Notes under the pieces: generated by a model
Seen by the model: only the letters and a program-made list of their open reading frames with translations
Databases searched by the model: none
What the model was told of the DNA's origin: nothing
Shown here: positions 1-11,243 of the stretch, piece after piece
Layout of the letters: each line of letters opens with the position of its first letter
Numbering within the stretch: the first letter of the stretch is position 1
Program-made: the position numbers and the translations under genes
Assembly (NCBI GenBank): GCA_010093685.1
Contig: MU006230.1
Coordinates: 790,013-854,012, forward strand
DNA from: Ophiobolus disseminans
Taxonomy: Eukaryota > Ascomycota > Dothideomycetes > Pleosporales > Phaeosphaeriaceae
Reading direction: 5' to 3'
DNA: 64,000 nt

Positions 1-1263
1 CACTTGAAAGGCGTCACGAATTCTCGTAAATAGACAGCGGAGCCTCTCTTTGGCTGGAGCCCGTCGATATTGATATCAACGCGTGCCTGCATGCACAGGG
101 CTGCAGCATGGCTCGCATGAAGTTGTCTGCATCCAGACACCTCCAAATTAGTCCTCACTATGCTTGCGCTTGTCCCTCGCGGTCTGCCCTTCATTATACC
201 ATACCCTCCCATATAACTTCAGACGACCACCCCTCAAGCTCACACACCAGCCAGCTCCAGATATATCCCCGTACTCTACACCACCCCGACGCCCTCCCCC
301 AATCCCCACACCCCAACACCACACGTGCGCAGCACTCCGGCTCGTCGGCCAGTCTTCCAATCATGCCTGCGCCGCGACGCATTACCCCAGATATTCCTGC
401 ACGGTGATGAGAGTCACAGCCAATAGGAATTTTAGGGCAGGTTTCGCCATTGCTTTTTGCGGTAGGGAAGCGGAGCGGAGCGTCTGGCTTGGAACCTTTT
501 GCTCGAAAGCAACACACATACAAATGTTTGGGCGAAGATAGCGATTTTTGCTGCGCGAAATACCCCCTCAGGTGATGCGTTATTAACAATTGGGGTTGCA
601 TTTGTAAACATGTAGTAGTACTCTGACATTGCAGAACAAGCACTTTGTTGACATCCCGCCCCCAACGCCTCGAACAATAAACCAAGCTGTCCTTGGCTAA
701 CGAGTCCATTCCTTGTCTCGGCTGCTGAGCGCCACGATATCACGGTGCAGGCAACAACATTCTTGCTTTTCCACGGTGTTTCATGGTGGCGGCTGTCTTC
801 TTCCATGGATACGAGCCTAGTCCCTGCTCGCGTGCTTACATGTGTGTATATGTGGTAATGAAACTGTGAGTCCGCGGAGGATAGCGAGGAGCGATCCGCG
901 GTGCATCTCCTATGAGAAGAGATGTTGTCGAGCACAGACACAGCATGTGAAGATGTATGTCACGGTGGAGAAATATCGCAACGCCCAGGTAATACAAACA
1001 CGATCTGCCAGCAACGTGGTCGGGGTAGCACAGCTCGATGGAGCCGCATGGACAAGGGTTCAGGTCACCGCCAAACGCCCCTCACGCCGTAGATATTTCC
1101 TCTTCTGAAAGCAGATGTGAAACATGCGGATGCGAGAAGGACCGCTATCGCTGAATTGGTATCTCGTCAAGTCTCAGATCCTGCGTCGCGCTACTCTGCG
1201 TACACGCGGAGACGCGCACCTCGACGCCATTATCACAAGAGCGCATCGCTCATCAAATCAAAG
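1..1263. other. No gene recognised
   Basis: Several overlapping open frames (up to about 170 codons) exist on both strands, but none shows a recognisable domain, a plausible intron structure or a convincing start. The stretch at about 200-340 is C-rich and pyrimidine-biased on the plus strand. The right end is the 3' flank of the MOB-family gene on the minus strand. A gene continuing from outside the window cannot be excluded. Confidence 0.5.
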
Positions 1264-2763
1264 TCATTCCCCTGACATCTTCTCCTCGGCAGGTTCCTCA
1301 ACCTTGGTAGAGGCGGGAGCGATCTTCTCGGTTGCAGATTGTTCTACATCCGAAGTGTCCTTGGGAACTGCAAAATCTTCTGACTCTTCCGAGATTGAGC
1401 TTCTCTCATCTGAGAGTTCACTGTCCGGCTCCGCTGCTTCATCCACATCGTTCGAAACATCTGCTGTCTCATTTTGCTTTTCCTCAATGTGAGGCGTAGG
1501 ATCTGCCTTGGCCTCCTCGCTTGCACTTTGCTTTTCCGGCTCATCTTCAGCTACTGTGCCGTCCGGGACATTAGACACCGACTCCTCGGCAGCTTCGGTC
1601 TCGTCGCTCGGGTTCTCTGACTGTTCCGCATCGTTGTCTTCGGGCGTGGAATCGAAGATTTGCGTAATTGGTCGAGACTGCAGCTGCGGACGATCTTCCT
1701 CCTCCTCGGCCTCTTCCACGACTGTCGAGACGGCGGTTGCGCCAACAGACGGTGAGTGACGGTGTCGCTTGGTAGTGCCCGCCGTTGATAGGTTGTGATC
1801 TATGAGTCCATCAACGATAGTGGTGTTTTCGTCCTCAGGACTGGGCCCTGAAGGCTCCCGCTTCAAGATCATGGGCGGCAGGGACGATCTTGACTCGGTA
1901 GCGGGCTCGATGCCTTCAGCCTCGGGTGGAATCGTGTAATTGTCCTCGGGAATGAGACCATAGTAGTCGCAGACTGTCTTGAAGAAGACATATAGCCCTG
2001 TTCGCGCCTCCACCTTCCAGAACATCTCGCGATGCTGGAACCAGGCATGTGCAAATATACGGTACACTCGGCGGAAGATGTTGGTCAACTGCCGCGCTTG
2101 GGAATGCTGGGACGCTTGGTCCGTGCCGAGCGCAAGCCGTGATGGGAAGTGCTTCGTCGAGGTAAGCGTGTTCGCAGCCCAGTCCAATGTGTGGCAGCAG
2201 TAGTCGATGGCACAACATGACTTTGGAGGGTCATGCACTGCACACAGATACTGCCATTCGGATGCGCGCATTTCGGGGCAGGTTGTGTTGGAGCACGGTG
2301 GGCTGTCCGAGAAGAGCGCGACAATAATAGAATTGATCTTCTGTGTGAGGAAACGACACAGCTCGTATAGCCACAGTGTCTTGTCCACATTCTCTGGTGG
2401 TTGCGCCAGCTTCAAGGCCATTTCCCTGTCTACTGCTATCATGTCGTTGGAGCCGATGGGATGTGTAAGGAAGTTGTGCAATGCTTTGAGATGTTCGGTG
2501 AGCTGGAAGGCTGAGTCAATCTACCTGTTGTCAGTGCTTCCGTCGTAACATCCAGGTAGCATCTTACGTACTTCTGACAAGTCTACCAGTGGAGGACCTT
2601 CTTGCATGTCCTCCGCCTTGGTCCCTGGTCGTATCCTTCGCGCCGCATTGTGGTCAAGATTGCTGAAGAGCTTCTGCTGCTCTGGGCTCGCCGATATTGG
2701 CGACAGCTGGTCTTCTGGAATCGGTGGAGGGCTTGGCAGGCGGGGTGAAGCTGGCGATGCCAT
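1264..2763 (-). CDS. MOB3/phocein (MOB4)-like protein
   Basis: Two exons (2763-2572 and 2520-1264) with a 51-nt intron (donor GTACGT, acceptor TAG) give 482 residues. The N-terminal third contains RRIRPGTKAED (about residues 42-52), a motif typical of phocein/MOB4 and fungal MOB3 rather than Mob1 or Mob2. The MOB fold follows, with the zinc-ligand cysteines in CSNTTCPEM and histidines in IFAHAWFQHRE. The C-terminal 200 residues are a low-complexity tail very rich in Glu, Asp and Ser, which animal phocein lacks. MOB3 proteins are subunits of the STRIPAK phosphatase-kinase complex, which in filamentous fungi controls hyphal fusion and fruiting; that role is inferred from family membership. It is divergent from the Zng1-like gene. 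Confidence 0.85.
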
Positions 2764-3329
2764 GGTGGATATAGGAAACAGGCGTGGGGGAATCTGATTG
2801 TTGGCCCTCGTGGTGTTGTTGTCGCCAAGGTCGCGTTCGAATCATGTTGAGCTTTGACGACGCAGGGTCACGACAGGGATGCAGCGGCTGCACTAGCGTG
2901 GGCACAACTTAGTCAGTACAGTTCTTCGAGCAGCTACGTCACATATCATCCTCGGTTCAACTCAAATTGTATGTCCAGTAAGTTTGTCTCAATTACAGTG
3001 CGTAGTATTCAACGTACAATGCGTAGCTCTACTTCATTGGGTGTCCTCAGGTCACAAACGAACTCCGGTGAACATATTCGGAATGGAGTCTCGGTTCATT
3101 GCACAATCCTTGATCTCAAATTGTATACAAGAGCTACTCAAATCACCCTGCTTTGATCATTCTTGTTACATTTGTTTCCCGTTACTATTCTCACATCGCA
3201 TTGTCCAGACCAGCAACCCGAGGTACACTATTTAAGCCTGACTCAGACCCAGACTGTACTCTGAACACGACACATTTTGAACTCCAAGCACCGGACACGT
3301 GACTAAAAAAGACCGCAGGTCGGATCAAC
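2764..3329. promoter_or_regulatory. Divergent promoter region, MOB3-like / Zng1-like
   Basis: This 566-bp gap separates the start codons of two divergent genes and should hold both promoters and 5' leaders. I see no tRNA or repeat in it; the GTTCGAATC at about 2835 lacks a complementary T-stem. No specific operator was recognised. Confidence 0.45.
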
Positions 3330-4623
3330 ATGGACGCCGACGGTTCGGACGACGAGGTTCCAAACCTTGTACAGCTTGAATTGAATGCCAGAATTACCGC
3401 AGAGCAAGACGAAGAGGTTCCCAAGCTGGTTGCCAGCTTAGATGAAACAACCCTAAGCAAGGTTCCCATCACCATAGTCACGGGCTATTTGGGTGCCGGA
3501 AAAACTACTCTGCTCAACTATATTCTCACGGAGCAGCATGGCAAGAAAATCGCTGTCATCCTCAACGAGTTCGGTGACTGTTTGTAACTACTTCCAGAGC
3601 ACTTGAGAAAACTGCTAAGATTCTGAAGCAATCGATATCGAAAAGCAACTCACAGTATCCGACACCAACAGCACAGAAGCGAGCCCCATTCCGTTTGTAC
3701 CCTTGGCGAATGGCTGCATATGCTGTTCCGTCAAAGATATTGGTGTTGCAGCCATCGAAAACCTCATGGAACAACGTGGCGAGCTATTTGACTACATCCT
3801 GCTTGAAACCACTGGTCTAGCAGATCCTGGTAACATCGCTCCCATGTTCTGGCTCGACGATGGGCTAGGTAGTACTATCTTCTTAGACGGCATCGTGACA
3901 CTCGTCGACGCGAAAAACGTGTTGAAGAGTCTGGATGAAGGCTACGGCGACGAAAAGAAGCAAGAAGACGAGCACGACCATCAAGGCCCACTTTTGACTA
4001 CAGCGCATCTGCAAATCAGTCATGCAGATGTGATCATCATCAATAAGACCGACCTGGTTTCCGAAGAAGAACTCGAGAAAGTCATCGACCGCATACGCTC
4101 AATCAACGGCCTCGCACGTATTGAGACAACAACTAAAAGCCAGGTCCCGCAACTTGAGGGCTTAGTGTTGGATCTAAATGCATACGACGAAGTCACCGAT
4201 GCGGATCTGAGATTTGCTAGCAAAGGGCACAGCCATCTCGATCCAGTGAGTGTCTATCTAGCCGAAACACATCTTGAATCTGCTAATGTCAAGTAGACCA
4301 TAACAACTACAACCATATCCTTCCCCGCTCTCTCGCCCTCCCAAGTCGACAAGTTCGACTTCTTCCTCCGCACCATCCTCTGGGAAGAAACGCTCCCCAA
4401 CGCCACACCAGACCAAGCCTTCGAAATCCACCGCCTCAAAGCACGCATACCAGTCACAGACGGCTGCATGCTACTCATCCAAGGCGTGCGCAATATCTAC
4501 GACACTAATGAAGTTAAAGCGCCGCCGAGTGCGAAAGGTGTGGAAGCGAAACTGGTGTTGATTGGGAAGGCGGTGGATCAACCGGCCCTCAAAGAGAGTC
4601 TGATCGCAACGCTGGGTGCGTAG
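3330..4623 (+). CDS. ZNG1: CobW/COG0523 GTPase, Zng1-type zinc metallochaperone
   Basis: Three exons (3330-3579, 3629-4245, 4297-4623) give 397 residues. The P-loop GAGKTT lies at residues 55-60, the metal-binding CICC at 113-116, then ETTGLADP and the guanine-specificity motif NKTD. A C-terminal CobW_C-type domain follows in exon 3. Eukaryotic Zng1 proteins use GTP hydrolysis to pass zinc to type-1 methionine aminopeptidase in the cytosol; assigning that role here is inference from the family. Two short N-terminal stretches, VPNLVQLE (about 10-17) and VPKLVASL (about 30-37), resemble the P-x-L-V docking motif Zng1 uses to contact methionine aminopeptidase. The acidic insert after the switch region (EDEHDH) is His-rich. 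Confidence 0.9.
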
Positions 4624-4884
4624 ATAACGTATAGTGCTGTTGATTTGGTGGTGTACCTTACAGACCGTTGTACTAGGTACCAGTAGTTCGTACAGTAGTG
4701 CATCCCATCTCCGCAGCTGTACCATGGAACATACTACCCGAACCCTCCACTGCCGGTACGTACCGTACCGGCTTCTACATACATCCGTAAACGGCGCCCA
4801 AGAATACGTTGCAATCAAAGACAGTGTCTTCCTTTCAATTTTCCTTCCTTCCTTCCTCCTTCATACCTTCATTCTACTCTCAAA

Positions 4885-6201
4885 ATGCCACGTCCAAACC
4901 CCCTCCCCAGCCTTTCCTTCCTCTCCCTCATCCTCAACGCCCACTCCACGCGCTGGCCCAGCTCCTCGCGCAACGCCATCTTCCTGCTCATCCTGTGTCT
5001 CATCCTATGCGTCGCGCAGTTCGCCGTCATCCTAACGCTCGGTATCAAATTGCTGCACATGCCCAAGACGGTGATGTGCTACCAGCCGGTTGCGGACCTG
5101 GGATGGGTGCAGAGGGATGTCAAGTATCCGGTTACGGTGTTGGGCTTGGAGATGGGGATGGGGATGCAAGGGGAGGGTGAGAGGTTTGGGGTTGGCAGGA
5201 ATAGTGGGGTTGTGTATGTATTATTTTGTTCAAGTCAAGTCAACGTCTCCATCTTGGGATTTAGATATAGGTCACCGTTCATTTGCTAATACTCATATAA
5301 CGCAGTGGGATAGCTTACGCCGCCATCATAACACCCGTCGTCATAAATACGCTGCTCATCATACTCGGATGGCTGCATTTCAGGAAAGCCGGTAACTATC
5401 CCACGACCCACCTATTCCTACATCCCACCCTCCTTCTACACTTGCTTACGTAGGGGACAGGTATAAGCAATCGCACAGGCGTATTCTGCGGCTTCACAGC
5501 GCTATGCCTACTCATCATCGGCACACTCCAAGACGCCTGGCTGGGTCCCGACCTCCACAGCACGCGCAAAGCCACGCCATGCTATCTCGAGTACGACACG
5601 TTCGCAGCGGCGAAGCATGAGCGGAATGTGCGCCTTGCACTGGGCGTGTGTAGTGAGATTTTCAGTGGGTTGGGAGCATTGTGGTACGTGTTCAACTTCT
5701 TCCACCCTGGGAGTCGTCCTGTACTGATGCAACGATAGCATGGCCCTCTACCTCGCCCTCGCAATCTCCGCATGCCGCCAAAACCGCAAAGACGCCGCAC
5801 AATCTCAGACCCGCATGCACATTCTCGAAACTCCCCGCGCACCCGCAAACACGCCAGATAACTCTCTACACTCGCTTCAACTACATCCTCATCCACATCC
5901 GCAACCCCATCCTGCGGCGTCGATATCGTGCGCCCATCTCCCCTCACACACGGATGCGGTGCCGACGATTACCGCCGCGGAGCCTGCTTCCAATCCGGCG
6001 TCTGAGACGGCGTCGACGCAGGGACAGTATACTCGGAGTGAGGACGAAGAGGCGAGTTTGGGGAGGGAGGTCGATGGTTGGACGCCGTTGAATGCGGATG
6101 AGGTTAGGGAGGCGGCTCGGGCTGGCGGAGAGGAAGCTGTTAAGAAGGATGAGGATGTTGATGAAGAGAGTGACCGAAGGAAGGATAGTAGGAATCACTA
6201 G
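4885..6201 (+). CDS. Fungal multi-span membrane protein of unknown function
   Basis: Four exons (4885-5213, 5306-5391, 5461-5683, 5739-6201) give 366 residues. Hydrophobic segments lie at about residues 30-54, 112-135, 147-165 and 195-225, so four transmembrane helices are likely. A loop between helices 1 and 2 contains Gly/Met repeats (GLEMGMGMQGEGE). The last ~120 residues are hydrophilic, acidic and Ser/Thr/Ala-rich, probably a cytosolic tail. The tetraspan layout resembles MARVEL or Sur7/PalI-like plasma-membrane proteins, but I see no diagnostic motif and do not assign a family. It is convergent with the His/Asp-rich gene downstream. Confidence 0.7.
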
Positions 6202-6527
6202 TTTGGGAGTTGTGAGGAGCATATGGAGGATGTTGTGATGGTGTGATGTAATGAAAGGAGGCCGTCCACGTCCACTTCGGAAGTCAATAATGGTTTGGCA
6301 GCATCACAAGGAAATTGCTGAAGAAATCCTGCAAATTGCACGGCCAAGGAAGATCGAAATCGCGTAAATAGCAATAAATGATTCAATAGCTACAAAGAGA
6401 ACAGCCAGAATGCCTTCTCGAGAAACGACTATTTGGGGGTACTTGCTTACACAGAAAAGACAGATCAAAAGACGCTCATCATAGTCCGTATCCAAGATCA
6501 GATTAACATATCCCAATCTCTATCAAT
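6202..6527. other. Convergent intergenic region
   Basis: 326 bp between the 3' ends of two convergent genes. It should hold both 3' UTRs. No other feature seen. Confidence 0.5.
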
Positions 6528-7836
6528 TTACATGCGGCTGCGATACGGCCTCGGGACAGGGGGCTGGAAGAAGCGATCAGGCAGCCTGTTGCCATACTCA
6601 TCGAACCTATAATCCTCCTTCTGCTCGATCCACATCTGGCATGAACAATCAGAACTTGCTGCGCACAAACCCGTATCGTTGATGAGCACTCACCTCGCGG
6701 TCCTGGTACTCTCTAGGCAGCGGCACTGAGGGTTGGGGATTCAGCACGTTTTCGTCGCCAAAGCCGGCGTCGCCTTGGAACCTACGTTGATAGTGGGCTG
6801 CGCCAACGGGCTGAGGCGCGCCGTACTCGGCATAGGCTCCGTATGCGCCGCCCGAGCGGGCTTGCTGGCGGGCCTGGGACTGCATCCACGAGTCGCGCTC
6901 GGGGAGACGGTCCTCGTAGGCTTCGGGGCGGCGGCCTAGGGGCTCAGGGAAGGGACGGCGCTCCTCGGGGTACTGCGAGTGGTACTGGTCGCGTGGCTCG
7001 TAGCGGTCGTCACGGTGGGCGTCGTAGCGGTCGTCATGCTGGGGCTCGTAGCGCGGGTCGTGGGTGCGCTGGACGTGGATGTCACGCTCGACGTGGCGGT
7101 GAGGGCCGCGAGAGTCGACGTGGATGTCGCCCTCGATGTGCTGGCCGTGGCTGTGTCCGTCGATGTGGATGTCGCGGTGCTCCTCGTAGCGAGGGGGGCC
7201 CTGGTGGTCGCGCTCGATGTAGATGTCACGCTCTTCGATGACACGTCTTGGGGCGGCGTCGCGCTCGATGTGTACCTCACGATCGATGCGCTGGGTGGTG
7301 TGCTGGGGTGCGTCGTGGTGGATGTCGATGTCAACATGCGTCTCCTTCTTGGATGACTTGGGCTTCTTGGGCTCCTCGACGGGCTCCAGCGCCGTCAGGT
7401 AGCCGAGGACCTCGCTGAGACTGGCGTGGGCGATGTTGAGCTCCTTCTCCCTGTTCTCGAGCTTCTCCTTCTCGCTCAGCAGCCAGAAGAGGCGATGACG
7501 GACGCCAATGCGGCGGCCGGCCTCGACGTCCCCGGCGACGCGCTCCGTGTGGGGCGTGATGTTCTCGAGGGCGCCGCGCACGTCTCGCATGCAGCCGTAC
7601 ACCCAGCGTGACTTCTCGGGGTTGGCTTCGAGGGCGTCGTGGACTTCGCGGACAGAGAGCAGGCGACGAACTTCGTCGAGGTCCGACTTGACGCGTCCAA
7701 TGATGCGCACGTAGACGGCGTTGGATGGGCCGACGTCGCGCACCCGTTTGGCCTTGTACATGAACTCGCCGACCTTGTAGGCACCGCCGATCGCCGTCGC
7801 GGCGGCGCCCAAGGTGAGCAGCTCCCCTTTAACCAT
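6528..7836 (-). CDS. His/Asp-rich repeat protein with a HeLo/STAND-N-like N-terminal region
   Basis: Two exons: 7836-6694, then 6635-6528 after a 58-nt intron (GTGAGT..CAG), giving 416 residues. Reading through the intron would add an unlikely tail, while the spliced end (DREMWIEQKEDYRFDEYG...) continues the same composition. Residues 1-30 form a hydrophobic helix (LLTLGAAATAIGGAYKVGEF), followed by about 120 residues of charged helices ending near a leucine-rich YLTALEP. This layout resembles the N-terminal domains placed before STAND/NLR or prion-like regions in fungi; that link is tentative. Residues about 165-290 are degenerate repeats of IHIERD/DIHVDG/ERDIHV units rich in His, Asp, Glu and Arg. 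The rest is Arg/Tyr/Gln/Pro-rich and probably disordered. Confidence 0.7.
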
Positions 7837-8316
7837 GGCGGATGCCGAGGAAGCTCCTGGGAGCTATCAAGTTGCGTGTTGTGGTGTTCAATGGAAAGAG
7901 TGATGGCCTACGGAGCTGCAGATGCCTGGTGCGAGCATCCCGCACGGGTTTAGGCGGCTGCAGGGTGTAGGAGGGCGGCGTGGTGTTGTGGTGAGGTCCG
8001 CTGTTGTTCGCTCAGCTCCTGTTGTTTAGGATGGCTGGGACCTGCATGAACGCTAGCCGGATTGAGCGCAGAGTGGCTGATGCTCATCAACCGCGCAACC
8101 AACCCGAGGTTGCTCCTGAACACGATCTTCGCTAGCCTCTGCCGCCTGTTTGACACTTATGGCGCTTTGTTGTGTTATACAGACGCTGACTTGACTTCGT
8201 GCGAACCGCTGCGCATCACTTGCATCAATGTGGTTGAGGTTGGTGTGAAGCTTGGGTGATCCTTGTCGTAAGCCGAGCTTCCACATGCCAACGCATCCGC
8301 TCCCACCATAACATCG
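7837..8316. other. Intergenic region, minus-strand tandem genes
   Basis: 480 bp between the start of the His/Asp-rich gene and the end of the HAUS3-like gene. It should contain the promoter of the first and the 3' UTR of the second. No repeat or RNA gene seen. Confidence 0.45.
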
Positions 8317-10013
8317 CTACTTTCCGTACTTCGCTATAAACGCCCTAACTTTCGGATCACTCAAGCTCAGCTCGTTGCCTTCAGCTTCTAAGAGCTCGCG
8401 GTCTTTTTCCTCCAGTTCCTTTTCCATTGATTTGAGCTGCTTCTCCAGTAGCGGACTCGTCAGGTCGACCTGCCGAAACGGCCTATGCTTGTACAGGGCA
8501 TCTTGGATGACTCGAAGGTCGCTGTCTGCTTTGCTTGAGCGCTCAGCGAGTCGGTCGTGTGTCGATGTGGAGGTCGTTGTGTAGTGGTCGTGAAGCTTCT
8601 GCTCGCGGTCCAGTTGTGCGTGAATGAGCGAGTCCCGCAGGCTTTCTATGCTGTCTTGGTTGAAAGGCACGCCCGCATGACGAAGAGAATCCTGAAGAGC
8701 TACTGGTAGGTCCAAGGTCTTGGAAGGTTTCAGCTTGACCATAGGGGTGAATGCCAGAGATGGCACTGAAGTAGTTCTTCGTCTGGGCGGTGTTAGTCGC
8801 GCAACGTGTGTATCCGGCAAGCGCTTCGAAGTTGCGGCGCCAACATGTGAGAGTGCCTGATGGAGCTCATCTACATCTTTCGTGCTGGCGGCAACAGTAT
8901 CGAGACGCCTGCCCATGTAGTCAAGCGTCGAAAGAACCTACATCTGTTAGCAAGTACCTAGTCATAGACAATGTTACTACATACATAGTTCAACCACGCA
9001 ATCCGTGCTTGTGTCACTTCGCGATCTTTCCGGTCTTTCATCTCGTTCATCGGCTTCCGCAATTCATGCTCGACCACCATCTCAGCCACGGATGCAATCT
9101 CCGAATCCAGCTCTTCCATCTCGGCTTGTAGCGAGCCTCTTCGCTCTTTGAGCTCATCATCCGGTGCGTTTGAGTGGCCATTTGGTGCATGATCAGACAG
9201 AGTGTTTAGGTAGACTGCATCTACACGTGCTTTAATCTCGCCAGTGCGGAATGATATGATTGCCTTGCACCACTGCTCGATCGACTTCTCATCTTGGCTG
9301 CTTTCCATCTTCGTTACTAGTTTGGGAACGATGCTTGGAAGTCTGCTGAGGATTTGGTCGTCGGAGGCAAGCCGCTCGCTCAAGTAGCTGTTGAGGGTCG
9401 ACTTCTCAGTATCGATTTCTTTCTGTGTATCAGTCAACTGCTCGGTGATGGCCACTGCAACGTCGTCGACCTGTTCATGTCAGTGATGTCAAATCTATGG
9501 AGTCATCACCATACAGCGACATCCAGTCTGGCTTTCTCTTGCCCCTCTTTTCGCCTCCTCTCATTCCGTGCGTGCTCGACGTCTAAATTAGGCTTGTCGA
9601 GTGCCTTCAGCTTTACGAATGCGTCTTTCTGCGCTTCGAGAACCTTGCACTGTGCTTCGATTACAGCAGTGGAGTTTTGCAGAGACTCAATGGCAGAGGC
9701 AATCTCGTGATCTAAGATGGGTCGAACAGGTTCACCTTCGCTCTCGTACTGATGCAACAGCCCCTTCTTTCTCAAAGTGTGGTACCTATCATGCCGTCAG
9801 ATCACCACGACCACCCTGTAGAAGAGTAACATACAACTCCAATTCCTCCTTGGACAACAGTGTATCCTCATGCAGATACTCCTCGACCCATGCTGCAGCG
9901 TCCCGCTTGGTCCGGCCATCTTCGAAGCCTAGAAGAATTTTATCTAGATCAACGTCGAGCCCACGTTCCTCCAACACATTCAATAGATGATGAGCCGCTT
10001 GTTCTTCCGCCAT
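8317..10013 (-). CDS. HAUS augmin-like complex subunit 3 (putative)
   Basis: Four exons (10013-9835, 9785-9515, 9470-8985, 8937-8317), all with canonical borders, give 518 residues. The N-terminal 75 residues (LLNVLEERGLDVD..., AAAWVEEYLHEDTLLSKEELELY, then LRKKGLL) follow the pattern of the HAUS3 N-terminal domain, which has a conserved tryptophan, an 'LSxxELE' helix and a short linker. The rest is almost entirely amphipathic helix and coiled coil (RLDVAVDDVAVAITEQL..., EMEELDSEIASVAEMV...), as in HAUS3. Augmin recruits gamma-tubulin to the sides of spindle microtubules. The family call rests on the N-terminal pattern and overall length; another coiled-coil spindle protein is possible. It shares a 189-bp promoter with thymidylate synthase. 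Confidence 0.6.
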
Positions 10014-10202
10014 GTTGTGAGTAGAGGGGTTCGCTGGAGTGTTTTCAGTAGAGCGAATGCGGTTAGAAACTCGGTACGGCGAGCGCGAGCGACCAGTCGC
10101 GTAGTCGCGCCTGCTGGACGCGACCGTGGACTAATCTATTTTCCGAGCGCACAGAACTGAGTCCTCACCATATCGTACTCCGACTCAGAGCAGATACTCA
10201 CA
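10014..10202. promoter_or_regulatory. Short bidirectional promoter with CGCG cores (HAUS3-like / thymidylate synthase)
   Basis: Only 189 bp separate the two divergent start codons. Three CGCG-centred hexamers lie close together: TCGCGT (10097-10102), TCGCGC (10105-10110) and ACGCGA (10118-10123). They resemble the MluI cell-cycle box ACGCGT bound by MBF, which is known to control thymidylate synthase in yeasts. None is a perfect ACGCGT, so the regulatory reading is inference. Confidence 0.4.
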
Positions 10203-11243
10203 ATGGCTCCCGCAACTCTTGAACCCGTCATCTCCCACTCAGAACCGTCGCAATCCACCAAAAAGACTACCAGCACGGAAGTTACCGCCACGCCTTCCAA
10301 TCCCTCCCACGAAGAGTACCAGTACCTCAACCTCATAAACGATATCATCCAGAATGGCGAATACCGCCCAGATCGCACGGGTACAGGCACGTACGCCATA
10401 CCTTTCCCCGCACAAATGAAATTCTCCCTCTCGCGGCCCTCCGCCGACCCCACACAGTCACCAGAGCTTATCCTCCCACTCCTCACAACAAAGCGTGTCT
10501 TTCTGCGCGCAGTAATAGGCGAGTTGCTATGGTTTGTCGCCGGTAGCACACATAGCAAAGCCCTCACAGAAGCTGGTATCAAGATATGGGACGGCAATGG
10601 CTCGCGGGAATACCTGGATAGCGTGGGCTTGAGCCACTACGAGGAAGGCGAATTGGGTCCCGTGTATGGTTTCCAATGGCGGCATTTCGGCGCCGAATAC
10701 AAAGGGCATGCACACGATTATACGGGCGAGGGTGTCGATCAATTGGCTGAAGTCATTGACAAGATCAAGAACAAGCCATATGATCGGCGCATCATACTAA
10801 GCGCATGGAACCCCGCGGACCTGAAGAAGATGGCACTACCGCCTTGCCACATGTTTGCGCAGTTTTACGTCTCGTTTCCACGGCAAGCAGAGGGTGCCAC
10901 GGAGAAGCCGAGGGGTGTGCTGCACTCGCTGCTGTACCAGCGGTCCAACGATATGGGCCTGGGCGTGCCGTTCAATATCGCGAGCTATGCGCTGCTCACA
11001 CACATGCTGGCTCATGTGTGCGACTTGACGCCCGGGACCTTCACACATACTATGGGAGACGCGCATGTGTATCGAGATCATGTTGTTGCGCTGAAGATTC
11101 AGTTGGCAAGGGAACCGCGAGACTTTCCTACACTTAAGATCAAGAGAGATGTTGGGGGCAGTATAGACGGCTGGAAAGCGGAGGATTTTGAGGTTGTGGG
11201 GTATGAACCGCATGGGGCTATCGCTATGAAGATGAGTGTATGA
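10203..11243 (+). CDS. CDC21: Thymidylate synthase
   Basis: A single uninterrupted exon of 346 residues. It converts dUMP and 5,10-methylene-tetrahydrofolate to dTMP and dihydrofolate. Visible family marks are RPDRTGTGT near the N-terminus, [36 protein letters not shown], the catalytic cysteine in PPCHMF (Cys215), [20 protein letters not shown] and the C-terminal MKMSV that closes the active site. The QRS motif has Asn where most fungi have Cys or Ala. The N-terminal ~35 residues before the fold are Ser/Thr/Pro-rich and probably disordered. Length is slightly above the yeast enzyme (304 residues). Confidence 0.97.
   Translation: MAPATLEPVISHSEPSQSTKKTTSTEVTATPSNPSHEEYQYLNLINDIIQNGEYRPDRTGTGTYAIPFPAQMKFSLSRPSADPTQSPELILPLLTTKRVFLRAVIGELLWFVAGSTHSKALTEAGIKIWDGNGSREYLDSVGLSHYEEGELGPVYGFQWRHFGAEYKGHAHDYTGEGVDQLAEVIDKIKNKPYDRRIILSAWNPADLKKMALPPCHMFAQFYVSFPRQAEGATEKPRGVLHSLLYQRSNDMGLGVPFNIASYALLTHMLAHVCDLTPGTFTHTMGDAHVYRDHVVALKIQLAREPRDFPTLKIKRDVGGSIDGWKAEDFEVVGYEPHGAIAMKMSV

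Noticed and set aside
432..941. 169-codon minus-strand open frame near the left edge
   Set aside because: Composition is not protein-like, there is no domain, and overlapping frames of similar length exist on both strands.
2826..2850. GTTCGAATC resembling a tRNA T-loop
   Set aside because: No complementary T-stem, acceptor stem or anticodon arm could be drawn around it.
6843..7356. Long plus-strand frames opposite the His/Asp-rich gene (Gly/Arg- or Val-rich)
   Set aside because: They are antisense shadows of the repeat-coding exon; codon bias of the repeats opens all frames.
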